Source: Leptasterias polaris (taxonomy: Eukaryota; Echinodermata; Asteroidea; Forcipulatida; Asteriidae). From it: a stretch of 64,000 nt of DNA. The position numbers and the translations under genes are program-made. The stretch spans positions 434,001-498,000 of the forward strand of contig JAZGTN010000119.1 in the NCBI GenBank assembly GCA_037783415.1, given 5' to 3'. Positions 43,999 to 54,846 of this stretch are shown piece by piece (the stretch's first letter is position 1; each line of letters begins with the position of its first letter). The notes under the pieces were generated by a model. The model was given only the letters and a program-made list of their open reading frames with translations. It ran no database searches and was not told where the DNA came from.

Positions 43999-44404
43999 CT
44001 AGTCTTGGCCCAAGACGTCAGTGATCGATAATGAATAGTGTACTGCGCTCCGTTACAACTCGTACAGCGCGCCCTCTTGTGGCTTGAATTACCCAACTTG
44101 ACTAGCTCTCACTAACGTCTTGGGAATCTCGTAGCGCTGGCTTAACTTTTTCTGAAGCATGACCCTGGGTCACATAAGTAGTTAAGCAAATTTATTACTG
44201 CGATCGCGCGCTGATTGGTTCCCTAGGAAAGGCTAGGGGAGAAAACAATGAAAAAGTTAAGCCAGCGCTACGAGATTCCCAAGACGAATAGTGAGAGCTA
44301 GTCAAGTTGGGTAATTCAAGCCACAAGAGGGCGCGATGTAACGAGTTGTAATGGAGCGCAGTACACTATCCATTATCGATCACTGACGTCTTGGGCCAAG
44401 ACTA
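43999..44404. mobile_element. hAT-type palindromic MITE with 8-bp target duplication
   Basis: Arms of about 150 bp: left TAGTCTTGGCCCAAGACGTC, AATCTCGTAGCGCTGGCTTA; right TAAGCCAGCGCTACGAGATT, GACGTCTTGGGCCAAGACTA. CACTTATC occurs exactly at both flanks (43991-43998, 44405-44412). The loop is about 100 bp and non-coding. Confidence 0.85.
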
Positions 44405-44540
44405 CACTTATCATTGCAACCCAACCCAACTCAATTCATCCAAAGAAACAACAAGCTCACACAACCATTGTGGTTGTGCAAGTATACATAATAAGCCATC
44501 TGAAAATCATGGTTCATTGCACCAAGTTCTGGCTATTATT

Positions 44541-44561
44541 TACCCCCCCCCCCCCCCCCCC
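44541..44561 (+). repeat. Poly-C tract
   Basis: A run of about 18 C; length is uncertain. Confidence 0.8.
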
Positions 44562-45296
44562 AAGGTCAGGTAACTGCTATGCAATCCCTTTGGGAATTTC
44601 AGGATGGCTGGTTATCATTGATGGATTTTGTTTAGTGAAAAAAAAAATAACACACGATGGTAACAGAACAGTTGGCATGCTTATTATTGGCTTTCTGCAG
44701 TTGGGAAACCTAGAATTTTCTAGACACAAAAAGAAAGACAAAAATTATGGTGGAGTATCGACTGTTTAATTAAAAGCAGACACTCAATGAATCAGCGACG
44801 GCTTCATCCTTGCGTGACTATTGAAAAACCCCAATAAACAACATTTAAAAAATCACAGTCAGACACTGTCGATCATTGTTTGATTGTCCGTTTCGATACG
44901 AGCGAATAATACATTTTTATGAAAAACAAAACCACTTTCAATTGGCCCAACCGTTACATATGGACTTTTCTGACTAAATAAACGAATTCAAGCAAACATT
45001 AATTGTCTCATAGGTAGAGTTTCTACAACTTTACTTGACACAACAAGAAATGCATTCGCTTACTATGATAGTTTCCAACAATCCGTTTTATAATAGAATA
45101 AGATAGGCCTACATGGAGCTTCATGGTCTGAATATCCCCGTAACACCACACATATCAATTCAACCTGTATCAATTATGCCAAATGTAATTTGTTCAATTT
45201 GCATTTTGATTTTTGGTAAAGCTTGTTCATTCCTTTCTTTTTTTCTCCAAATCCCATCTTCAGTTTCAAGTTCAGATTTAAGTAGTTTTATGTGAT

Positions 45297-46470
45297 AATT
45301 ATCCGGCGGCCGCCACTTATTATCCGGCGGCCGCCACTTAATTAAGTGGCAGCCGCCACTTATTATCTGGCGGCCGCCACTTAATTATCCGGCGGCCGCC
45401 ACTTATTATCCGGCGGCCGCCACTTAATTTTCCGGCGGCCGCCACTTATTATCCGGCGGCCGCCACTTAATTATCCGGCGGCCGCCACTTATTATCCGGC
45501 GGCCGCCACATAATTATCTGGCGGCCGCCACATAATAATCTGTACCACACGTTCTTTATTTTGCGGTTTTTAAGAGGACGGGTCATAGGATTAAGGGGGG
45601 GGGGGGTTAAGAGGGTGCGTTCGATTAGCTTCCCCGGGCCGACCCAAGTCTTCCCCCGGTGCGTTCGAATAGCTTTGACGTCATTCGCGGGGCTCACCCG
45701 GGTCAGCCCCAAGCGCCCTGCTTGTGGAGCGGGTCACTTGGGGCGGGTTCATGACGTTACGGCGAAAAACTTTCTCAATGGCCACCATTTTGTTTGTAAT
45801 TCAGCGGGACATTTTAGGAAGTTTGACACACATTTCGCCATTACAACAGCGTTGAGCAATAAGTATTTTTTATTCGAAACCGGGTACCTTTGTATCACTG
45901 TGGGGTTGTACAAATTGTTTAACGTTGCAGTTTTACCTTGAGAATAATTATTTTACGATGTTTTCGTGAATCCATGGAAAGTATCGGACATACGGCACAA
46001 AATGGAAGTAGTTCCGATCGGCTGTCCCAAGATGCATCGGTGTGAATGCTGGGGGAAGTTGGCGTTCGATTAGCTCATGGTTAGGGGCTCACCCGGATGA
46101 GCAAACCGGGGTCGACCCGGGGAAGCTAATCGAACGCACCCAACATGTCCTCTTAACCCCCCCCCCCCGAATCCTATGACCCGTCCTCTTAAAATCCGCA
46201 AAATAAAGAACGTGTGGTACAGATTATTATGTGGCGGCTGCCAGATAATTATGTGGCGGCCGCCGGATAATAAGTGGCGGCCGCCGGATATTTAAGTGGC
46301 GGCCGCCGGATAATAAGTGGCGGCCGCCGGATAATTAAGTGGCGGCCGCCGGATAATAAGTGGCGGCCGCCGGATAATTAAGTGGCGGCCGCCACTTAAT
46401 TAAGTGGCGGCCGCCAGATAATAAGTGCGGATAATAAGCGCTGGATAATAAGTGGCGGCCGCCAGATAAA
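45297..46470. mobile_element. Giant palindrome with GGCGGCCGCC array arms
   Basis: The left arm (45297-45617) has ten GGCGGCCGCC units spaced about 21-22 bp (linker ACTTATTATCC or ACTTAATTATCC), then TCTGTACCACACGTTCTTTA and AAGAGGACGGGTCATAGGAT. The right arm (46142-46470) is its reverse complement with about nine units. A second palindromic element (45618-46141) sits in the centre. It has no coding capacity and contains many NotI-type GCGGCCGC sites. Confidence 0.9.
45618..46141. mobile_element. Palindromic MITE, GGTGCGTTCGATTAGCTTCC family, copy 2, nested
   Basis: Ends GGTGCGTTCGATTAGCTTCC / GGAAGCTAATCGAACGCACC. The interior is nearly identical to 7908-8456. It occupies the centre of the larger palindrome. 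Confidence 0.85.
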
Positions 46471-46564
46471 TGGTACAAAAAAAATATTATCGCGCTCATG
46501 AAAAAATAGTTCACTTCTTATTTCCTGGCACTATCCGGCTTCCGTAAGTTAGTGTTGGCAGCGT

Positions 46565-47000
46565 ATAATAATAATAATAATAATAGTGGCTTCTTTATAT
46601 AGCGCTCATATCCGTCCCTCAGTGACGCTCAAGGCGCTTCTACAGTCAGTATTTTCCTGCAAGGATGTGGAGCTAGTTTTTGAATTTTGAGACCTATTTC
46701 TTTACATAGCACCATGTAATGGTTTAAAAGGTGCTCTGGCGTAATATGCAGCCAATCAAACCAGGAACACCGGGGCGAACCCCTTCGCTTTACGATAAGT
46801 GAACTGGGTTCTTTTACGTGCATTATATTATTGCACAACACACGGGACCAACGGCTTTACATCCCATCCGAAGGACGAAGCAATATGGTTAAGTGTCTTG
46901 CTCAAGGACACAAGTGTCACGACCGGGACTCGAACCCACACTCTGCTGAACAGGAACACCAGAGCTTGAGTCCGGTGCTCTTATCCGCACGGCCACGATA
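46565..47000 (-). mobile_element. tRNA-derived SINE with (ATT)n tail
   Basis: On the minus strand CGTGGCCGTGCGGATAAGAG, GTGGGTTCGAGTCCCGGTCG, GACACTTGTGTCCTTGAGCA, and a 3' end with TATATAAAGAAGCCACTATT and ATT repeats (46567-46585). Confidence 0.75.
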
Positions 47001-47368
47001 ATTAGTTTGTGAATGGGTGGGCACGGGTTTGGATGTCCTTGATGTCTAGCTTCAATTTCCCTACTTGATTCTCCATTAACAAGGGAAGTATTTTATAAAT
47101 TTTGACAAAACACACCACACAACCACTAATTTGTTGGTGAAGTTTGAGTGAAAAAACATGATAAACAGTTTATTATACATTACAAATTGTTTTGCAAGGG
47201 AATTCCGATAATGTAATGCTCTTGAGTCTGCAACTACTGTTTTTCCTAACTGCAAATAATATTGTTCATGCGTTTCACCTCTTTTTGTTTCACATAAATA
47301 TCGTGAAGTTTAATTTGTTTTATATTATTGCGTCGAACATCTCTCATTTATTTACTGATTATACTCAC

Positions 47369-47432
47369 CGTTAGATGCTTCAGTTTTCATTGCTGCAGTA
47401 AGAGACAGAATGACTATGACTATCAGAAACAT
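47369..47432 (-). CDS. Signal-peptide exon of a small secreted protein
   Basis: ATG at 47432-47430 gives MFLIVIVILSLTAAMKTEAS-N and ends at a strong donor, AACG|GTGAGTATA (phase 1). A TATA box (TATATAAG, 47526-47519) lies about 90 bp upstream, implying a start near 47490 and a short leader. Signal peptide then phase-1 intron is the classic layout of small secreted proteins. The next exon is not certain: the phase-1 acceptor at 36798 fits in frame, with a 10.6-kb intron full of transposons, but a closer exon may have been missed. Confidence 0.5.
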
Positions 47433-47518
47433 GTTGCAGCTTGTTTTGTCAGTTGGCAGGTAAGTTGAGCTCAATCCAACAACTCGAAATGCCTTTGTAG
47501 AGCTCATAAGAGCTCGTC

Positions 47519-47526
47519 CTTATATA
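47519..47526 (-). promoter_or_regulatory. TATA box of the signal-peptide exon at 47369-47432
   Basis: TATATAAG on the minus strand, about 87 bp upstream of the ATG, with GAGCTC motifs between. Confidence 0.55.
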
Positions 47527-48324
47527 GCCTGTACGTCGTGTGACCTGTCCTTAGTGGGACCAGAGTTGCGTATTATTGAGTGTCTAAAGCTCCTCCTTTA
47601 TTGAACCAGACACCTCCGAACGAGGATGAATGCTTGGTTGGTTTCCTGGGGATGGTACATTGCACATGCAATAACAAGTTTTATATATCGTCATAATTTC
47701 AATTAAAGGTAGCTCGACTGAATCTTTTTTTTAATTTTAAATGGTTGCCCGCAAAAATGAAAATGTACAACGCCCGTTTTGCCACAGAAAGCATTTACTG
47801 ACACATACTTAATTTGGTATGAAAACAAGGAGCAATTACGTCATCAGTTCTTTGGTGTTTCCTTTTTAATTATGCAAGACCGGTCGAACAGCATTGACAA
47901 GGATCCACCACCCAGACATGCGTAGGCCCTATGCACAACGGCAACGTTTATGTACGTCATTCGGCATGAGGTTCATGCGCAGAAACGGTGGTGCCGGAGA
48001 GACAAGACGGCATGAAAAGGTTCATACACTAGATTCGGCCTTGATCAACCCCCTTCAAAAGGTAGCTATAGATAAGAACGTTTGCGATACATAGTTGGGA
48101 ATTGAGTAAAAATAAGCTTACAGCAAACAAAACCTGCTGAATCATAATGACTATTTCTACTTTCACAAGTGCTCACATATATTATGGGGTGATATTAGAC
48201 ATTCCCCAGTTTCCACATAGTACAGTGTAAATGTTGCTGGAAAATGAATTGTGTGACACTGTTACTGAATTATGGTTGTTTTTGTTCATTACATGAACAT
48301 AGTATTCTTGAGTAATTGATAACA

Positions 48325-49130
48325 AACACGAGGAGAGAGCCATTGAGACGGGCTTTCAATGGTATATAATTTCTGCAATTCCAGTATTAATTGAGGTTGA
48401 TTTGACCATCTTTGGGTTTTAATTGTCTAAGCGACAGCTCTGTGTATACAAATCCCATTGGAGATGCTTGGAGGAGCCCCCACTTGCTGGTCATTTCCGG
48501 TATGAAGATGGCACAAAGTGGCCCCAAATATATATGTATTCAGATACAGGAGTACCTAAGACACAGTCAGGTACAAATTACGTCTCTGTAGCATTCCTAT
48601 TTCTTAACCTTAGCTCAGAGTTTATTTCTTACCATTTTTCGGCCTGCATGTTCCTGGTGATGTTGATACGCAGCAACAGTTGGTAAACTTTCAGTGGTAG
48701 TAGCCCTACTTCCTGGCCGCTTGTTTCTCCTACAACATTTTAAGAGAAACGAAACTAAGACGAGTAGAGAGCCATTGAGACGGGCTTTCCAATGGTATAA
48801 ATGTTGCGCAAATCTATTATTTTGAGGGTGATTTGACCGTCTCTGTGTTTTAATTGTCTATAGGTGACAGTTCTGTGTACAAAAAATCTCATTGGCGATG
48901 CTTTTGAAGAGCATTCGGAGTATGCTTGTCATCTCCGGTATGAACTATGAAGATGGCGCAAAATTGACAAAAACTTATTTTTTCGGATGCAGGAGTACCT
49001 AATGAACTGTCAGGTACAAATAACGTCGATGTAGCATGCCTATAGTTCAGGAGTTGTTAAAAACATTAGCTCAGAGTTTTTTGGTAACAAATGTTCGACC
49101 GCCATTTTCTTGCCAATACCAGGTTTCAAA
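48325..49130 (+). repeat. Two copies of the CGAGGAGAGAGCC repeat family
   Basis: Copies at about 48325-48560 and 48745-49130 share GAGAGCCATTGAGACGGGCT-TTC, CCATTGGAGATGCTT or CATTGGCGATGCTT, and ATGAAGATGGC(A/G)CAAA with 30880-31330. The short ORF at 48423-48686 is part of the repeat. Confidence 0.6.
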
Positions 49131-49189
49131 AGGGTCTACCGGGCTTCATTAGGCGTACACGATTTCAAAAACTAGGTGTATAATCCTCA

Positions 49190-49270
49190 TCAGCTTAACC
49201 CTCCACAGTGCCATGATGGACTTATTGAGTAACAGTTTTTAATTAAAAAGTCAGTACTCCGCCATTTTAT
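49190..49270 (+). repeat. Short dispersed repeat, second copy at 59535-59620
   Basis: CTTATTGAGTAACAG, TTTTAATTAA and AAGTCAGTACTCCGCCATTT are shared. Confidence 0.7.
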
Positions 49271-49441
49271 TTTTATTTATTTTTTAAAATCCATAAATAC
49301 ACTTTTAGCGCCATGTGTTTCGTACACAGATAGAAAATCCGCGAACACATTATGTCATGATGAGTGATGACGTGACAGTAATAAATATGCTGAAATCAGC
49401 ATCTACAACATAAGACAAGTCTTACTAAATTACTATTCTTT

Positions 49442-49482
49442 AGCCTTCGAGAAAGACTCTGCTAGGGTCGAAACGTCAGGCC
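49442..49482 (+). ncRNA. Degenerate hammerhead-ribozyme-like motif
   Basis: GCCT (49443-49446) pairs with AGGC (49478-49481), and GACTC (49455-49459) pairs with GGGTC (49465-49469). GAAA (49470-49473) is followed by CGTC. This is the arrangement of minimal hammerheads found in Penelope-like retroelements. The catalytic CUGANGA box is replaced by TCGAGAA, so it is probably inactive. Confidence 0.35.
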
Positions 49483-50204
49483 ACTAACTTATTTTTTAAA
49501 TTACTATTCATGAATACATTGGTCGTGTTGAGTACGTTGTCACAGTTGATTGCCTTTTTGTCTTGTCTTTTCTCTTAGCATGAGAAAAAAAGTGTTTCCA
49601 AATGATCAAGTAACAGCTCAGTATAAAACAAATACGCACCATTGAACTATTCTAGACTGACCTTGCACTTTGGCAACTTTGCACTTTCACTTTGCACTTT
49701 GCAAATTTGGCAACACGTATTTATTTTGACTCGTTTGAGTGATCAACTGTCGAAGGAAGCTTTTGTTCAGCACGATTGACGTGCCATGTCAGTCGATGTC
49801 AACAGATCGTGGGTGTAAAGAACTCAGAGTAGGAATTACTTGACCTACCATCCATTACCAAACTATTCAGTCCTTTGAGCGAAGACAATCGACGTTTTAT
49901 AGAAAAATGTTTACCGAACCATTTTGGGGGTTTATATACGGATGAGTATGGGGCGCAGTTTATGACAGATGAGCATTTACAACTCTTTTTTTTATACTAG
50001 ACATTACGTGTTAGTGAACAAACACAAAGCTGTTTCATGTAGTTTTGCTTTGGGCACTCCAGACCTTTAAAGTGTACTGACTTGGAGATAGAAGAACTTT
50101 CACCTTTGACATTTACTTATTTTGACTCTAAAACCAAAAACTAACTTTCATTCTGAAACTGACTCAAAAACTGAACAGGTCTCACAAGTTAGTACTTAGA
50201 GGGT

Positions 50205-50530
50205 CTGTATACGTTTGGTATTAAAATGACTCTGAAAATTAATGGCAATAAACACTTACTTGGTAAGAAGTACAGCATCTTTGGTGGTATAATGCATGTT
50301 TAAGAAACTTTCACTTCGAAGTACTACGGTTATGGACAAATTTATCACTTTTATCCCCCACAAATTTGAATCTGAGAAGCGTTACGGCTTTAACGCTTCT
50401 CAGATTGTGTATTCGTATAGGGAATATTCTTCCTGCGTGGGAAGATTCGCTCCGGTTTCTCGGTGATATCTCAAAAACGCGACCACCTTTTGAAGTGACA
50501 TTTTTTACAGGTTAGTTTTATTGTATCAAC
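50205..50530 (+). mobile_element. MITE-like repeat (GAGAAGCGTTAC family)
   Basis: CTGAGAAGCGTTACGGCTTT and AACGCTTCTCAGATTGTGTA form an internal hairpin, followed by CTTCCTGCGTGG, CGGTGATATCTCAAAAACGC and CCACCTTTTGAAGTGA. Same order as 56325-56690. Confidence 0.7.
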
Positions 50531-50576
50531 CTATTATTTATATATGATTAACACAATCAGTACGCTCCAATTAGTG

Positions 50577-50930
50577 TCAAGGAACAGGTATCACAAGTTA
50601 GTAGGTATAGCAAACTACCCCTCATGTCAACGAACATGTCCCACAAGTTAGCGTAATGTGAACTACCCCTCATATCAGGGTGTAAAGGTCTCACAAGTAG
50701 GTACGTAAAGCGAACTACCCATAACATCAAGAAACAGGTCTCACAAGTTAGTACGTAAAGTAAACTGAGCGAACTAACCCCCTTATCAAGGAACTGGTCT
50801 CACAAGTTAGTGTTTGAAGTGAAAAAATTGACCCTTATATCAAGGAACAGGTCTGATGTTAGTATGAAAAGCGAATTAACCCCTTCTATCGAGGAACAGG
50901 TCTAACAAGTTAGTATGCAAACTTGTAAAG
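50577..50930 (+). repeat. Degenerate tandem repeat, unit about 50-60 bp
   Basis: About seven units built from TCAAGGAACAGGTCTCACAA, GTTAGTACGTAAAG and CGAACTACCCCTCAT, with single-base changes and small gaps. Confidence 0.75.
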
Positions 50931-51429
50931 CTTGGTCAATGCTGTTGTATTAAAATAGCATTTTCAACAATTGTTGTGCCCTTAAATACCTATCGGGTAT
51001 GTTATTCTTGTTAGGCTAAAATAATTAATATGGGATATGAGTTTATTGAACATTTTGGCTCTTCAACCCCCAAATCCAACACTTATCCTATAGCCATGGA
51101 AAAGTAAATTTTTATTTCCTACACCTTTCCCAAATCAGCTCTTTTTACTGTTGCAACAATCTATTCGGCAACATTCTGATACAAAATCAGGGATAGATCA
51201 CGCTGAAATTTAGTCTTGTCATCACTTTTGTCTTGAACATGCTGAAATATGGCATCAATAATAATTTTTAAGTGACATTTGCCACTGGTTCTATTCGTTA
51301 AATACTTACACATTATGAAACACAAATCAAAAGCATCACACTTGGTAATAAACAGCATGGTAAACCTCTGTTAAGCTTGCGGTGTCGCACCAAGCTAAAT
51401 CATTCACAAGAACCATTTTTACAGGTATT

Positions 51430-51540
51430 CGTCAAGGACACAAGTGTCATGACCGGGATTCGAACCCACACCCTAATGACTCAGCAGCCACCAGAACTTG
51501 AATACGATGCACTTAACCGATCGGCCACACGACACACGAC
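51430..51540 (-). mobile_element. tRNA-like head of a SINE, truncated
   Basis: On the minus strand GTGTGGCCGATCGGTTAAGT, GTGTGGGTTCGAATCCCGGT, GACACTTGTGTCCTTGACG. The rest of the SINE is missing. Confidence 0.65.
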
Positions 51541-51622
51541 ACACGACCGCAAATTGACGCTCAATATTTGTTTGCTAGGAAAGTACACACGGATACAGCG
51601 GTTATGCCGGGAACTACAGTTG

Positions 51623-51665
51623 ACGCCAGATGTACATCTGGCGTCCCATCGATGTACATCTGGCG
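51623..51665. repeat. Perfect 22-bp palindrome plus partial repeat
   Basis: ACGCCAGATGT/ACATCTGGCGT at 51623-51644, and GATGTACATCTGGCG again at 51651-51665. Confidence 0.85.
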
Positions 51666-51699
51666 AACCTTCACTTTTAGCTCATAAATGTTGACAAGA

Positions 51700-54260
51700 A
51701 CGATTAGTGACTGTCATTTTATCACGTTCCTTGTAGATTCAATGATAAACTTCAGGAAGGGTGTGTTTGTTTAAACAGTTTAAGGGGGAAATTGATGATA
51801 TCGCCTATCGATAGATTAAACAAGTTTGCACACCATGTGTACTTGGGGGTGATAATGATGGTATCGCCTATCATTAGTTTAACAAAGTTTGTACACTTTA
51901 TGTTCTGGTGTATTTGCTTTTAATTAACTCCTCAACAGCAATACATTTTTAAGGTTTGTGGACGTAAACAACTGCTTGAGACAAGTTCATTAGTATGAAG
52001 ACATTTATAATAAGAACATATTGATTGACATTCACACTCGATTACCCTTTAAACAAGTTTTATGCCTTAATTACCAAGAAAACTGTAGATAAGCCCTTGT
52101 TGCACAAAGACTGAACGCGGCACTTTAGACTTGTCAAATGTGCGTATCTTGTCAAATTGTCGTATCTTGTCAAACGGTCGTATCTTGTCAAAAGGTCGTA
52201 TCTTGTCAAAATGTCGTAACTCGTATCTTGTCAAAGGGTCGTATCTTGGAGAAACGACACTGTTGTACAAACCCGGGATCGAGTGCAATCATTGAGGGAA
52301 ACTGCATAATTCTATTGTACAGCAAGGTCGTATGTCTGAGATACAACTTTTGTTGCTCGGTACGCGTTAATGAATTATGACGTCATTTATTGTTAAGGAT
52401 TTGTTTTTTGTTTTTGTTTACTTTTTGGAAAAGAAAAGAAAAGTTTATTCAGACAAGTATAAAGCACCTTTCTTTTTTCTAACTCAATTTAACCGAAAAT
52501 GTGAGATAATACCTTGTTCGGCAGACCCAATGACATAAGAGTTGTACACAGTTCATTGTTTTAAAAGTGCGGTTTTTAAAATATTTTAATTGGAATTACT
52601 ACGTTATATGAGTAAAACAATTGTTTTAAAGAGAAACGAGTGCTTGTTCACAGTGGAATGAATTGAAAGGTGAAGATAAAATAGCACTGAAAAAAAAATC
52701 ACTTCCTCAATTTGCTCTGAGGCAGAGAAAATATCTCCCAATATTATAAAATGCTAGTAAACAATCTATTTCGTCCTTCACATAAACATACTGTTAGAAT
52801 TTTGTTCTGCTATCTTGCAATACTCTAATTTAAAACGAGTTTCCATCTGCAGAAAAAACAAATCGAACATTCAACTAAAATAGAGGGAAAATAAATGTTG
52901 ATCTCTCGAGAAAAATAAAAAATTGTTAGATCCAAAATTTACATAATTTTATTTCCCTGGAAATATCATTTGTGTTTTCTCGAAATGGTATTTTCTATTA
53001 TTTCGTTCCCTCGAAATTCCGAAATACTTTTTCGAGACATTCCGCCCTTCCATCCAAGGTCCGCTGTAAATTGCATGCTGAGAGGTTTTGTTAAGGAAGT
53101 TCAAAAACTCCTCAGATTGTTCCAGAACCCAATTTCAGAGACCGCCTAGACTGTGACCTAAGTCGAACTTTCGTCGAGTCTTTGGCCGTCTGATTAATCC
53201 ACTGCATGGCACGCAGCTTTATTTCACCACTTTGTTGTGCACCCTCGCTCGACAGGAAAGTGCCAATCAACTCTGCCATCGAATTAAGCGATCGGACTGT
53301 CTGGATTGGAAATTAATTGGCACTAGAGGGCGCACAGTAAGCAAGCTCATCAGAGCTAGCACTGTGTATTCTTAGGAATACTCTTCCTGCGTGGAAATAT
53401 TCACTCCGGGTTTTCGGTGATATCTCAAAAATAAGTAACTAAGCGCAAACATTTATTCTTACATAGTGAGATCACCAGCCCAACTATCAAGTCCCAAGAT
53501 ATAACACGTTTTTAATTGTTATCTTATTAACATTAAGTGGACAAAAAGATAACTCAAACGAGGCACCTGTTTCAGCGTAAAGTATCTTCGGCATCTTGTC
53601 AGACATGTTTGTATTTTATAGGTTATAAGAGGGTTTGTTTCGTAATTTCTAACCACATAAACTGTCGACAAGACATCAAAAGACAATCGTCTACTACCAG
53701 CCCATTGGTGAACAGATGGTTTCATTCATCTCTGTGTGGACATCAAGTCTTGTAGTGACTTGCAGTGACAGTGACAAGCAAGCTGGCCAAATCTTGTACA
53801 CAAACGATGCTGAAAATGTTGGTACACAGGACATGGGGCTTTTTTTGTTGCTCCGCCCACTCTGACCAAGTCATGGACCCCTGTTGATTGACACCCCTTT
53901 TAGACTGTGTGTAATGGTACAGTTTAGGATATCATGGCATGGCTATAGTAATTACCACGTGCTTACGGTAATGTTTTTCTTGATTTGGGAAGAACATGTT
54001 TGACCACTAGTGTAACAGATGGCAATTGAAGACCAAAGGTTTCACTATTAGAGTTCAAGTGAAAACACCAATTTATATTTTTTCTAAAATATTTACTTTT
54101 TGTTTCCCTTCCCTTTAAATACAACGAGACCTAGCATGAGACAATTCAGTCTGCCTCTCGCTTGCTCGACTACTCAGACATTTTGTCATTTGGTGAGTAC
54201 TGCTTTTACAAAATGTGTACAGTTATTATAATATACATATTTTAAAACATAGCTGATTTG
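51700..54260. other. Intergenic DNA, no supported gene
   Basis: Contains the tandem repeat at 52131-52250 and a truncated copy (53365-53440: CTTCCTGCGTGGAAATATTC, CGGTGATATCTCAAAAAT) of the GAGAAGCGTTAC family. ORFs are short and unremarkable. Confidence 0.4.
52131..52250 (+). repeat. Tandem repeat, 18-bp unit, about six copies
   Basis: CGTATCTTGTCAAA followed by 4 variable bases (GGTC, TGTC, CGGT-type). The 73-codon minus ORF with HFDKIR/PFDKIR repeats is a by-product. Confidence 0.85.
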
Positions 54261-54268
54261 GAACAGGT

Positions 54269-54602
54269 AAAGGGACACGTTGCCTTCGGATTGGGCGCTC
54301 ATAGGTTATAAGGTGCTTGGATTCAAACAAGATTCATCGAAACTATTTGCGTTTTTTTGTGTTTTTTTTGTGTGTGAGCTAACACGGTCCGCCATTTTAT
54401 TGATTCAATAAATTGGTTCTAAAAAGATGGTTGGCCGTATAAGTTCACAAAATGAAAGAAAAAACCCCCCATACATTTTCGAGGCTATAATTGTCTGAAT
54501 CATTGTGTTTAACTTTCGAGACATCTTTCCGATGTTATTAATTTTACAACAAACCATTTTTATAGCCATAAGCGCTCAATCCTATGGCAATGTGTCCCTT
54601 AA
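54269..54602. mobile_element. Palindromic MITE (GACACGTTGCC family), copy 2
   Basis: AAAGGGACACGTTGCCTTCG and the right end TATGGCAATGTGTCCCTT are inverted. Interior CGGTCCGCCATTTTATTGA resembles 21506-23081. Confidence 0.7.
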
Positions 54603-54846
54603 TGAAACATCAGGGGTGGGTAGAAGACATTCTGATTGTTATTTAAAACGTGTCTTTCGGATTTGAGTCGGGATCATGACAGTCTAATAGCAGTGTGTCA
54701 TTTGGAATTTATATTGATGTTTTATTTGTTAAATTTTCTTTGTCTACACGTGACTCTTAATGCATAAACTTTAGAAAAGCAAAAGCAAAATCATGTCACT
54801 GATGTGTGTATGACAATAAAACAAACTTATACTACAACTTATCATA

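Noticed and set aside
45467..45941. ORFs over the palindromic element at 45.5-46 kb
   Set aside because: They read through GC-rich inverted repeats; the equivalent region of copy 1 at 7.9 kb is not open.
52067..52288. 73-codon minus ORF with repeated FDKIR
   Set aside because: Product of the 18-bp tandem repeat, with no other support.
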